Positions 1 to 10,315 of a DNA stretch of 64,000 nucleotides are shown here, piece by piece. The first letter of the stretch is position 1. Every line of letters begins with the position of its first letter. A program made the translations under genes and the position numbers. The notes under the pieces are model-generated. The model had not been told where the DNA came from. It did not search any database and saw nothing but the letters and a program-made list of their open reading frames with translations. The stretch is from Adenanthera pavonina (lineage: Eukaryota; Streptophyta; Magnoliopsida; Fabales; Fabaceae), in the NCBI GenBank assembly GCA_026686845.1, contig JAIVEN010000004.1, positions 23,468,827-23,532,826 on the forward strand, in the 5' to 3' direction.

Positions 1-311
1 CTCCAAGAATCAAACTATAGCAGAGCTCTCTCCAAAACTCTCAAACTCCCTCTGTTTTGTCGAATTGGTTGATATCTAATTTTATCTATATTTCCTAACC
101 AATGCCGCGGTAAAGGGTTATGGAACCACAGTGCCATTAACCTATTGGCCCAAATTACATACCCTCGTCATGAAGAAAAGGAATGTCATCGCAGCATGTT
201 GTGCTTTTGTCTCCTTTTCTCTTCTTACTCTAGTTCTCACATGTTCCTCCAATCCTGATCCCTTCCATAAACCATATACAGGTTTAAGATAACAAGATCT
301 GGGTTGTTACA
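1..311 (-). repeat. 5' end of a Tekay-like gypsy LTR (fragment)
   Basis: Read on the minus strand this begins TGTAACAACCCAG at 311 and follows, with much divergence, the first ~300 bp of the LTR that starts at 8366: the same order of a polypyrimidine block, an 'ACAGTG' block near 130 and an 'AGCAGAGC' block near 20. No coding sequence is present. The rest of the LTR lies off the left edge. Positions 312-326 separate it from the next LTR end at 327. It is probably part of the older element into which the 327-9415 element inserted; that relation is inferred. Confidence 0.55.
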
Positions 312-1236
312 TTATAACCTACAACTTGTAATATCCTACTTCCAAACACCCCAAATTCAACTCCTCAAAACCCCAAAACTTAGAAAACTTCTACCAACAC
401 CAAAATAGGGCTAGGGTCATGGCCAGCTATAGTAGTGCCATGGCCTCTGAGAAATAGAATGGGCTAGTGCCGCAACCAAGCTTCTAGCAGCATGGTGCCA
501 CTTACTGATGCCATATTAGCAAGTTTCAGATTCTTCAGGCTAACTTCTAACACAAACAACTTCGTGCTTTCACCTCTAATTGACCTGATTTCATCTCCTA
601 CATGTCAATCTTATCCAAATCTATCCATAGACACTAATTGCACCTCAATTCATCTTTGTATGGAGATTTTGGACACCCATGACCGATTTGGTCACTTTTG
701 ACCAAAATTCACAACTTATCTCCTTCAATTTCCACCAAAGGGAAATTAGCCCTCAAGGACCATTCACATAGGTCCTAATTTGGCTAAACCAGCTCATCTA
801 AGAAGGTTTTACCCTAGCGAAATCACTCCTCTGAGATTTGACCCCGTTGAACCCCAATTCCACATAATGGGCTATATATCCAAAACTAACATACTAGGCC
901 TAAAATCCCCTTTGGGCTCCTACATTATACCAATCTGGCACATAGACATTTGCTCCAACAATAATAAGCCATACCAAGGTCCAAATAATCATCATACATG
1001 CATTCATTCATACTACACTCCAATACATGCATTCATTCATACCACATCATCATCAACATCTTCACATATCATTCATCATCATCAACATTCATCCATATCA
1101 TTATATAACATACACAATATCACTTCTAGGATAACCAAACCATACATGAACATTCAACTCTACTTGGCATAATACATACATAGACAATACACACATAGTT
1201 TCATGACTTGAATATTCTCATGTTAAAGAGACTACG

Positions 1237-1529
1237 TGGTACAGAAACTCAGAAAAATACTCTGGAATGTACTCTGTTTCTTTTTTATTTTCTTCTGTGT
1301 CCATACAAAGGAAAGTGGCCTCCTTTTATACTAGTCTCCAGAGGCATAAAACGCTACAGATTTTAATGGAGTTTGATGGCAATTAGTGAGGGGGTTATGG
1401 GAGAGGGAGTTACATGAACGAGGGGGTTATGGAAGAGGGAGTTACATGGACGGAGGTTATGGGAGAGGGAGTTTCATGAAGGTTACACGGTGGAGGGGTT
1501 ACATGGTGGCATAATTATGAACCGTTTCA
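1237..1529 (-). repeat. 3' LTR of the 1237-6793 gypsy element
   Basis: 293 bp, with four visible substitutions relative to 6501-6793. It contains imperfect repeats of a GGGAGTTACATGG-like unit. The gag-pol frame runs past the purine tract into this LTR and stops at 1499. Confidence 0.92.
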
Positions 1530-4500
1530 TTCTCCCCAGGTTGGACGAAACTCGCCCTCGAGTCTAAGTCAGGATCATCATCCAAATATGGTGACAAGTC
1601 AGCAACATTGAAAGTGGCAGAAACTCCATAAGCACCAGGCAATTGAACCTTATAAGCATTGTTGTTGATCTTTTGTACAATCTTGAAAGGACCGTCAGCT
1701 CTGGGTGACAACTTGGCATTGGGTTGTTTAGGAAAACGCTCCTTTCTGAGATGTATCCAAACCAAGTCTCCCACATTAAAAATCTGTTGCTTCCGATGCT
1801 TGTCTCGCTGTGTCTTGAGTTTGAAATTTTGCTTCTGGATTCTTTCACGAACTTGTTCATGCAACTTCTTGATTTCCTTAGCCCTTTGATCGGCATTAGA
1901 ACTATACTGCGGCTTATCAAGTGAAGGGGTCAAGTCTAGTGGACTAAAGGGACGAGTGCCGTAAACAACTTCAAACGGACACTTCCCAGTTGCTTGATTA
2001 ACAGAATTATTATAGGCAAATTCAACTTGAGCAAGAACGAGGTCCCATTGCTTCAAATTCGTTCCCACGAAACTTCGAAGAAGATTTCCCAGAACTCTAT
2101 TAATTGCTTCAGTTTGACCGTTCATCTGTGGATGGCCAGCACTGCTAAATTGGAGCTTAGTTCCCATCTTCTTCCATAACGTCCTCCAAAAGTGGCTCAA
2201 GAACTTAACATCACGATCAGAAGTAATAGTTTTTGGAATTCCATGGAGACGAACGATCTCTTTGAAGTACAAATCTGCAACTTGTACCGCGTCATGGGTC
2301 TTTTGACATGGAATAAAATGGGCCATCTTCGAAAATTGATCCACAACAACCATGATGGAATCTTTTTGCCTCTGCGTTCGTGGTAAACCAAGAACAAAAT
2401 CCATGCTCACATCTTCCCACGGTGCTTCTGGAACTGGCAGTGGCATGTATAATCCTGTATTTTGCCCTTTCGTCTTAGCCAAATGACATATTCGGCATCG
2501 CTGTATATGCCGGTTGACATCTCGTTCAAGTCTAGGCCAATAGAAATTCTCTTTGACCAGATCAACTGTCTTATCTCTGCCAAAATGACCAGCTAATCCT
2601 CCATCGTGAGCTTCCCAAATTATTGCCTCCCTCAAAGAACCCTGAGGAATGCATAGGGTTTTCTCTCGAAATAGAAACCCATTATGTCGGTAATACTGGT
2701 GGAATGATTGATCAACAGTAGCTTCCCACACTCCACGGAAATCAGGGTCATCCTGGTACAGCTCCTTGACAAGATCAAAACCAATAACTTTGGCCTGCAT
2801 TGTTGTTAGTAACACATGCCGACGGCTAAGAGCATCAGCTACAGAATTTAAAATTCCAGCCTTGTGCTTAATGAGAAAAGGATAAGATTGCAAGATTTCA
2901 CTCCACCGGGCATGTTTACGGCTGATCTTTTGTTGAGAGTTCAAATACTTTAGGGCTTCATGATCCGAAAAAAGTATGAACTCCTTATTCAAGAGATAGT
3001 GACTCCAGTGTTGTAGAGCTCGGATAACGGCATAGAATTCTTTATCATAAGTAGAATACCTGAGCTTGGCATCATTGAATTTCTCACTGAAGAAGGCAAT
3101 GGGATGGCCTTCCTGGCTCAAGACAGCCCCAATCCCAGTGTTGGAGGCATCACAGCTAACCTCGAGCACCTGATCAAAATTTGGAAGAGCTAGAACTGGA
3201 GCTTCAGTCAATCACTTCTTTAGCTCCTCAAAACTCCTTTGAGCTTGCTCTATCCACTGAAATTTGTCTCCCTTAGTGCAATCTGTGATGGGTGCAGCAA
3301 TAGAGCTAAAATTGCGGATGAACCTCCTGTAAAAAGAAGCCAATCCGTGGAAGCTTCGGACTTCCTGAAGAGATCTTGGAATTGGCCAACTATTAATGGC
3401 TTCAATTTTACTGGGATCAACTCGAACTCCTTCTGTGGTGATGATGTACCCCAAGAAAACAACTTCATTGGCGAGAAAGGTGCACTTCTTTAGGTTGGCA
3501 AAAAACTTTTGGTCTCGCAGAGCTTGTAAGACTTGCCGTATGTGATCGAAGTGTTCTTCCTGACTCTTGCTGTAAATAAGAATATCGTCAAAGTAAACAA
3601 CAACAAATTTTCCAGTGAAAGGTCGCAATACCTGATTCATCAGGCGCATGAATGTGCTAGGGGCATTGGTTAGTCCAAAAGGCATCACATTCCACTCATA
3701 CAAGCCATCTCTTGTCTTGAAAGCGGTCTTCCATTCATCTCCTGGACGAATCCGAATTTGGTGATACCCACTACAAAGATCAATTTTGGAAAAGGTAGTG
3801 GCACCGTACAGCTGGTCTAACATATCATCGAGCCGGGGTATCGGAAACCGATACTTGATAGTAATTTTGTTAACAGCTCGGCAATCGATGCACATTCTCC
3901 AACTTCCATCTTTCTTGGGTACTAGCAGAACATGTACAGCACAAGGGCTAACACTTTCCCGAACCAGCCCTTTCTTCAATAGCTCTTCGACTTGTCGTTG
4001 TACTTCGGCATGTTCCTGAGGACTCATCCTATAAGCAGGCTTGTTAGGAATGACTGCTCCTGGAACAAAATCAATGGCATGCTGTATGTCTCGCATGGGT
4101 GGCAACCCGGGTGGTATCTCATTAGCTATCACATCTGGAAACTCGGATAATAAGGGCATAATTGCTGGTGAGATGGTGGACTCACTGTTTCCCTCGAGTA
4201 CCAGTATGAAACTCATTGTCTGGGTTTCAAATTTCATCTCCTTGAACTCTTCTTTCGTCATCAGAGTCACCAATGGCTTAGCTTCTGTTGAGACTTTGCT
4301 AAATTCACTAGGCGGTAGAGGCGCTAGCTTGATCTTGACACCGTCTTTAGTGAAAGAGTAGGAGTTTGTACGTCCATCATGCAGAGCATATCGATCATAT
4401 TGCCATGGCCTCCCCAAAAGAAGGTGGCATGCATCCATGGGAACAACATCACACATAACATCGTCACAACATCTGTTCCCAATAGAAAAAGTAACAAGGC

Positions 4501-5788
4501 ATTGCTTAGAAACTTTTACCTCGCTTCCAGTATTAAGCCAGTGAAGCTTGTAAGGATGCGGGTGGTCATGCGTTGGTAGCTTCAACTTCTGTACCATGTA
4601 GTCAGACACTACATTTTCACAACTCCCACTGTCAATAATGACATTACAAACTTTGCCCTGGGCAGTGCAACGAGTATGAAAAATGTTACGTCGTAGCCAG
4701 GGTTCTTCCTTAACTACAGCTGCATGTAGACTTCGTCTGATAACCAAAGCCTCTCCCTGATCTGCAGGCGTAATCTCCTCGTCATATACTGGTTCGGCCT
4801 CATAATATGTAGTCTCCTCTTCATCTTCGTCAGGTGCTTCAAAAGCTTGCCCTTCCCTAATGGTGATAACCCTTCGAGTAGGACAGTCTGAGGCGATGTG
4901 ACCAAAACCTTGGCATTTAAAGCATCGGGGTGCTTTAGATCCAGATTCCTTGACAGTATTTGCTGGAGACTTGCGCGTAGTGCTAGGCTGTGGTTTGCTT
5001 GATGAAGCGGGCTGCTGAAATTCTGCCTTTCGACCATCAAAATAACCCCTAGAAGAAGAAGGTTGATAAGAAGACCTCTTGGGCGTTTGCTTTTCCACAC
5101 GGATGGCTAGGCGAATCACGTCATCCAAAGTCCAATATTGCTGTAGCTGGACTGGACGACTGATGTCAGCGTTTAACCCTGCAAGATAACGAGCTATCGT
5201 TTGCTCCTCCTTCTCCTGTATGTCACACTTCATCATAAGTTTTTCAAACTCTCTAGTGAATTCTTCTACAGACAAGGACCTCTGTCGAAGATTCTGCAAT
5301 TGGATAAAATTATCCTGATGGTAATGCTCCGGTAGGAACTTTCTGGTGAGCTGTCGTCTCATTTTCTCCCAAGTCTCAATCTTGCGCTTTCCCTCTCGTA
5401 CCCGCTTCCTTTTGAGATTCTCCCACCATATGGAAGCATGCTTCTTGAGTTTAAGAGCGACTATCTTGACTTTCTGTCTGTCTGGAATCTCCTTGTATTC
5501 AAACACTCGCTCAACTGTTTGAAGCCAATCTACAAACTCATCTGGCTGGAGTCTTCCCTCAAATTTAGGAATGTCTACTTTGATGTCACTAGAGCGGAAT
5601 GGTTGTTGTTGAGGTCGGCGGTGGTTGTCAGTGGATGACGAACTGCTGCTACCCGAATCACCCTCTAGGTTTTCTCTACGAGTTTCTAGCAAAGCTCGCT
5701 GCAATTCTACGGTAGCTTCCAATTCTTGTATTCGTCGTCTCATCTCGTCCATCGCAACGTCCTGTACATTCCTGCGTCTTGGAGGCAT
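1499..5788 (-). pseudogene. Gypsy gag-pol polyprotein with one in-frame stop
   Basis: A single frame runs from ATG at 5788 to a stop ending at 1499, broken only by a TGA at 3212-3214 between the RT and RNase H domains. First part (858 residues): basic Gag start, CCHC knuckle (CFKCQGFGHIASDC) near 287-300, aspartic protease (IIDSGSCENVV) near 383-393, RT with VPKKDGSWRMCIDCRAVNK near 627-645 and YFDD near 729. Second part (~570 residues): RNase H (FSDHEALKYL near 80), integrase zinc finger (H...H...CRIC near 200-240), catalytic D, D and E (MDFVLGL, TSDRDVKF, NGQTEAIN) and a GPF module near 505. No canonical chromodomain follows. The tail of ~60 residues crosses the purine tract and ends ~10 codons inside the LTR. 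The start is supported by a basic, M-P-P-R-R-R type Gag N-terminus. The polyprotein would assemble particles, copy and integrate the element. With the stop only a truncated product lacking RNase H and integrase is expected unless it is read through. Confidence 0.9.
1530..1540 (-). promoter_or_regulatory. Polypurine tract of the gypsy element
   Basis: The minus strand reads CCTGGGGAGAA directly before the 3' LTR. It lies inside the reading frame of the integrase C-terminus. Confidence 0.85.
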
Positions 5789-5844
5789 TTTTTTTTTCGG
5801 CCTTTTCTGTAAGGTCAGAACTTAGGCAAACAAACAATTATAAA

Positions 5845-6080
5845 GGAATAGGGGTGAAAAGGTAATTTTATGAAGTATAGGGGTAGAAAAAGAATTTTAG
5901 GGAAGTTTGAGGTAGAACTGTAATTCTGGAAAATATGGGGGTCAAATTGCAATTTCAAAAAGTTTAGGGGCACAATTGCAATTTAAGGAAATAAAGGGGT
6001 AAAAATATAATTATGGAAAGATTAGGGGCCAAAATGTAAATATGGAAAAGTTTAGGGGTCAAACTGTAAATATAAGAAGT
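5845..6080 (-). repeat. Degenerate ~30-bp tandem repeats in the gypsy leader
   Basis: Between the gag start and the primer site, a unit like TTTAGGGGTCAAAATGTAA is repeated about seven or eight times at roughly 30-bp spacing, with many substitutions. It lies in the 5' untranslated leader. No function is known to me. Confidence 0.7.
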
Positions 6081-6087
6081 TTGGCTG

Positions 6088-6419
6088 ACTGGGCAGGATG
6101 ACGTGGCAGAATTGACACGTGGCAGACAGGGAGTGGCTGAGCTGTCGCTGACTGGACAGGTCAGGATGACGTGGCAGATGACGTCATCGTCTTCAACCTC
6201 CAACAGGCGCGTGGGTGGCGCGTGAGGGGTGTGACCGGCGCGTGGGCTGCGCGTGGACTTCAGGTGATGGCGGGTGATGGCGCGTGGAGTGTCAGATGGC
6301 GGCAAAACTCTCCAGACTGAGGTTTTCCGGCCTTCCGAGCTTGATGGTGAGGTCCGTTTCGCTGAAAAGTGGCTGGAACTTGATTCCGACGGCGGCGGTG
6401 GCGGCGGTGGCGGCGGTTG
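6088..6419. repeat. TGACGTGGCAG repeats and GGC microsatellite in the gypsy leader
   Basis: TGACGTGGCAG-like words recur at about 6098-6190, and several GCGCGTGG/GGCGCGTG words at 6207-6284. A (GGC/GGT)n run occupies 6392-6419. The region is much more GC-rich than its surroundings and lies between primer site and gag. Confidence 0.65.
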
Positions 6420-6485
6420 CTCACTTTCAGGCGACTCGTCGACGGGTCTCTCACTCCTCGAAGCTTCTGGACACTCTCTAACCAG

Positions 6486-6497
6486 GCTCTGATACCA
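6486..6497 (-). promoter_or_regulatory. Primer binding site, tRNA-iMet type
   Basis: The minus strand reads TGGTATCAGAGC three bases inside the 5' LTR, complementary to the 3' end of initiator tRNA-Met, the usual primer for plant gypsy and copia elements. Confidence 0.9.
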
Positions 6498-6500
6498 AAA

Positions 6501-6793
6501 TGGTACAGAAACTCAGAAAAATACTCTCGAATGTACTCTGTTTCTTTTTTATTTTCTTCTGTGTCCATACAAAGGAAAGTGGCCTCCTTTTATACTAGTC
6601 TCCAGAGGCATAAAACGCTACAGATTTTAATGGAGTTTGATTGCAATTAGTGAGGGGTTTATGGGAGAGGGAGTTACATGGACGAGGGGGTTATGGAAGA
6701 GGGAGTTACATGGACGGAGGTTATGGGAGAGGGAGTTTCATGAAGGTTACACGGTGGAGGGGTTACATGGTGGCATAATTATGAACCGTTTCA
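6501..6793 (-). repeat. 5' LTR of the 1237-6793 gypsy element
   Basis: 293 bp, the partner of 1237-1529. Its inner end (6501) abuts the tRNA primer site, which fixes it as the 5' LTR on the minus strand. The right flank CTACG is the target duplication. Confidence 0.92.
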
Positions 6794-8397
6794 CTACGAC
6801 TCCTTTGTCTTCTCCAGACTAGTGCCAGAGTCTTCACCTGAAATGTTAATCATGGAAAGAGGTGTAAGACAAAGTCTCAGTAATAGGGAACAACCACAAG
6901 CAACCTATATCTTCTATTCGCACAAATATACATATGATGTATGCAATGCAAAATAGAATGGAATACATTGTCTCCCTCATGCACGGCTAGAACCTTGGGC
7001 TAATGTCATAACAAGATATTTCCAATAGGTGATTCCCTTTCAATAGCTGGTAAAGACTAATTTTAGGATATCACCAAGCTCACCTCACACTTATGCACCT
7101 AACCAAAGGTAGCACTAATGCTTAGATCATGGATCTCCACTGCCGCTTGACTCTCTGGGCCGTGGGAGAGGATTTAGCGGCCGTGATCCCTTCCTTATTT
7201 CACCATATCATATATATATATTATCATATCATATATCACCATCACCACCCAATACACTATTCTTAGAATGTACATGTGGTGATGATGTTCTTGCCATGTC
7301 ATTATACAATCATTATTATTATCATGTTTCTTAATGACATACTATGAAATCATGTAATGTCACATCATCATGTATAATTGTCATCATATTCATCATCATA
7401 TGCTATATCATCTAGCCGTGTGTATACCATGATATGTAGAAAAATCATACACATATAACAATACTATGGTATGAATGAAAACATGCATATATACACATAT
7501 ATATTAATTTATAATACACACAGTTACCTTAAGTTGCTAATACCACACACATATATTTTCCACAAGCTTTTGGATTGTCAACCACGACTTGTACTCCTTT
7601 GATCAATCAAACAACTACTACAATACCATAATATTCCCAATTAACATATAACATAATTACCCAAAATCTACAATTCAACCATTTAAGCTTAACCCATTGT
7701 TTCTGTAGCACAATTGCACACGGAGGAGCTCTAATTAGACATCCACATCCTAACTAATCTTATACATTTTGGATTCCATACCTACTCAACCATAATCAAC
7801 CTAGGATTCCACTCAAATTCATCATAATCTAACCAAAACTCATACCCAAAGCTTCCTAACACTACATAACACTTTTACAATGCCAAAATAAGCATTCTAA
7901 TTGGTGGATATTACAACCTAATCGAAATCCAACATACTCCTACAAATTTCAACCCTAAACCAAAGAGAAAAGAGAGGAGAAAAGGTTAGGGATCACTTAC
8001 AAACTTGTAATCAAGCTCTTAGAGCCAAAAATCACCCCTAAAGCTAGATTTATCAAAACCCTAGCAGAGCCCTCCATTTCTTTCTTCTCCGTCAACTAAA
8101 ATGATTCAAATTTATCAAAGTTCAGAGTATGGAGCCACAGTGGTAGGTAAGTTTGCCACAGCGTGAGACCCTTTTGTCCAAAAAAAATTATTGAAGTTAC
8201 AGCTCATTCACTGCGGCATCCCCTGTTTAGGTAATGACATGAGAGTTTTCTGTCTCCTCTTTACTCTTCCTCCATCCTAATTCCTCTTATCCTGCACACA
8301 TCAACAAGTATTCTTCCTGTTAGCTCAAGACTAAGTCTAGGATAGTATACTGAGGATTGTTACATTCTTCCCTCATAAAAATTTTCATCCTGAAAAT

Positions 8398-9150
8398 TTT
8401 GAACTCTTACCTCTAGCAAAATGCTTAGGATACATCCTTTGCATGGATTCTTCTGTCTCTCACATGACAACATTGGATGTCAGGCCACTCCATGACACCT
8501 TCTCTAGTTTGATAGTCTTGTTTCTTAACTGCTTTACCATTACATCGATAATTTGCAATGGCATGATCTCAAAAGTCATATCCTCCCAAAATTGAACTTC
8601 TTCATTGTCGATTATATGAGATGGATCCAGACGGTACTTCTCAAGTTGAGACACGTGGAACATGTCATGTAATCCCACAAGATTAGGCGATAGCACCATT
8701 CGCCCAATTTGCTACAAGATTAATAAGGACCCACATATCAAGGAGTGAGCTTCTTAACTATAATCGATCTTCCCATATCAGTAGTATGAGTAACCTTCAA
8801 AAATACATGATCTCCAGCATCAAACTCTAATGGTCTCTTACTTTAGTCTGCATAACTCTTCTACCGACTTTGTGCGATCTGAAGCTTCTATCAAATGCTC
8901 TTTATTTGTTGAGAGGTTTGATCCATGATATCTAGGCCCAATAGACTCCGTTCACCAAGTTCAACGCAACATAATGATGATCTACACTTTTTGCCATACA
9001 AAGCTTCGTAAGGAGCCATTTGCAAACTTAAGTGATAGCTATTGTTGTAGGAAAATTTGACCAACAACAGATATTGATCCCAACTGCATTTATTCTCCAG
9101 AACATAAGCCCACAGCATATCTTTTAGAGTTTGAATTGTTCTTTTAGTCT
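8398..9150 (-). pseudogene. Integrase C-terminus and chromodomain remnant (Tekay-like)
   Basis: Broken pieces in different minus frames read as the end of a chromovirus integrase: FSYNNSYHLSLQMAPYEALYG and the following YGKKCRSSLCC (near 8960-9060), a stretch like RPLEFDAGDHVFLKVT near 8800-8850, then LHDMFHVSQLEKYRLDPSH (8610-8680) and RNKTIKLEKVSW (8480-8530), and a tail like MQRMYPKHFARG. This matches the order of the catalytic-core end, GPY/F region and chromodomain in Del/Tekay elements. Several frameshifts and stops make it non-functional. The catalytic triad and everything upstream are absent, because the 5' LTR fragment is joined directly to this segment near 9150. Confidence 0.8.
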
Positions 9151-9155
9151 GCTAA

Positions 9156-9415
9156 TCAAATTTATTAGAGTTCAGAGTCTGGAGTCGTGGTGGCATGTAA
9201 GTTCATTGTAGAGTGAGACCCTTCTGTCCCAAAAAAATTATCAAAGTTGCAGCTCGTTCGCTGCAGCATCCCCTGTTTAAGCCACGGCGTGAGAGTGTTT
9301 TGTCTTTTTCTTTACTCTTCCTCCATCCTATTTCCTCCAGTCCTACACACATCATCAAGTATACTTCCTATTAGCTTAAGACTAAATCTAGGATAGTATA
9401 CTGAGGGTTGTTACA
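9156..9415 (-). repeat. Truncated 5' LTR of the deleted Tekay-like element
   Basis: Reads TGTAACAACCCTCAGTATAC from 9415 on the minus strand and is a close copy of 8107-8366 (the start of the 3' LTR). The match stops near 9156, at the junction with integrase sequence. The outer flank CAGCT is the proposed target duplication. Confidence 0.78.
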
Positions 9416-10315
9416 CAGCTCAACCTTATTACATTTCTCATATCCTAATCCATGCTTAATTTTGCTGCCATAAAGCACATAAATCATCTTTGGATTAGGA
9501 ATAATTCACTTAGGGGTGGAGGTTTAGCCTCTGTAGTTCATAAAATCTTGTTTCGTAAATCTCTATTCCACAAAGGTTTTCATTTCTAATAAAGCGGTAA
9601 GACAATCTGGGAGAAATCTTTTATAAGATCTTGCTAAACTCGTAAAAATTCTCATTTTATTTTGGTTTTTTATTTCTCCCACTTTATAACTTTTCTTACT
9701 TTATTAGGATTTGCTACGACCCTATGGTAGATTATGTGGCCTACTAATCATACTTTCAATAACTACATTCACTGAGTCTAGCAAGTTATTACTTTTATTC
9801 ATAAAAATTTGTTAGTTGTCTTTCATGCTCCTCCCAAGATTTGGAGTATTTTAAAATATCATCATTAGAGACCACAATAAACTTTTCATACTTTCATTCA
9901 TGTAGCCTAAAAGGTGCATTAGCGAGACTATTTGGCATAATCATAAATTCATAGTGTCCTTAATTAACTATTGGCACATCTTTCCTTTGTTACTTCTTTC
10001 ATCTCTCTCATACTTTACTTCTTCCCAATAGGACATCCATCCTAGAATTTCCATCGCTTGAGCACACTTAATTGCAAAATACTGAGGGATTCTGCTACAC
10101 TCATGCCAATATTGGACTTAAAGAATGCTGGTTATAGACTTAGGTCACCCATCCTATTGGAGTATGCTTACTTCATGCAGGCACTCTTATGCTTATCTCT
10201 CTCTTTTTCTAAAAAAAAAAAATATCATAATCATCATTTAGGCATATCATAATTGCCTTTTTAAATATAGTCATGATCACCGTAATCACATTCTTACTTA
10301 GCTCTGAAAATCGGA
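9416..10315 (-). other. Remnant of an LTR-element interior with a decayed primer site
   Basis: No ORF is credible. Blocks here (for example the '...GGTAAGAC.ATCTG.GAGAAAT...' area at ~9595-9625) are diverged copies of 35850-36640, the interior of the non-coding gypsy element. At 10301-10315 the sequence GCTCTGAAAATCGGA directly precedes a TGTTACA end, resembling a decayed antisense tRNA-Met primer site next to an LTR. This suggests the interior of an old minus-strand LTR element, with its 5' LTR to the right. Confidence 0.5.

Larger units (their letters stand above)
1237..6793 (-). mobile_element. Nearly complete Ty3/gypsy chromovirus-type retrotransposon, 5.56 kb
   Basis: Two 293-bp terminal repeats (1237-1529 and 6501-6793) run TGAAACGG...CTGTACCA on the element strand and are flanked by a perfect 5-bp duplication, CTACG (1232-1236 and 6794-6798). 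A primer site matching initiator tRNA-Met (TGGTATCAGAGC) lies just inside the right LTR and a purine tract (CCTGGGGAGAA) just inside the left one. Between them one long gag-pol frame has the gypsy order Gag, protease, RT, RNase H, integrase. A hand count finds four mismatches between the LTRs (~1.4%), so the insertion is recent relative to its neighbours. Small size, short LTRs and a GPF module in integrase point to a Reina- or CRM-like chromovirus; the clade is not settled. Confidence 0.93.
327..8366 (-). repeat. 3' LTR of the deleted Tekay-like element, split by insertion
   Basis: Two blocks, 327-1236 and 6799-8366, form one LTR. On the minus strand it starts TGTAACAATCC at 8366 and ends GGATATTACA at 327. 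It is homologous, in inverse orientation, to the solo LTR at 18742-20930 and the LTR at 60998-63471; for example the '...TCTCCATACGGAG...' and 'TTCGTGGTTCTAGC' areas have counterparts here. It contains AT dinucleotide and ATC-rich stretches (about 7200-7520) and no plausible ORF. It is the landing site of the younger gypsy element at 1237. Confidence 0.75.
327..9415 (-). mobile_element. Deletion derivative of a Tekay/Del-like Ty3/gypsy retrotransposon
   Basis: In minus orientation the order is: LTR start (9415 to ~9156), a junction straight into the end of integrase (~9150 to ~8398), a purine-rich tract, then a full 3' LTR (8366 to 327) interrupted by the element at 1237-6793. The rest of the 5' LTR, primer site, gag, protease, reverse transcriptase and RNase H are missing, so one large internal deletion is the simplest reading. 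The flanks are CAACT (322-326) and CAGCT (9416-9420), a 5-bp target duplication with one mismatch. Without the insert the 3' LTR is ~2.48 kb, close to the 2474-bp LTR at 60998-63471. The long LTR and a chromodomain-type integrase tail fit the Tekay/Del clade. Confidence 0.7.

Noticed and set aside
492..1172. Two ORFs of 69 and 130 codons on the plus strand
   Set aside because: They lie antisense inside a Tekay-like LTR, have low-complexity His/Ser/Ile-rich content and no conserved counterpart in the homologous LTRs.
1237..6793. Endogenous pararetrovirus or plant virus insertion
   Set aside because: LTRs, a 5-bp duplication, an integrase with catalytic triad and no movement-protein motif identify a gypsy retrotransposon.
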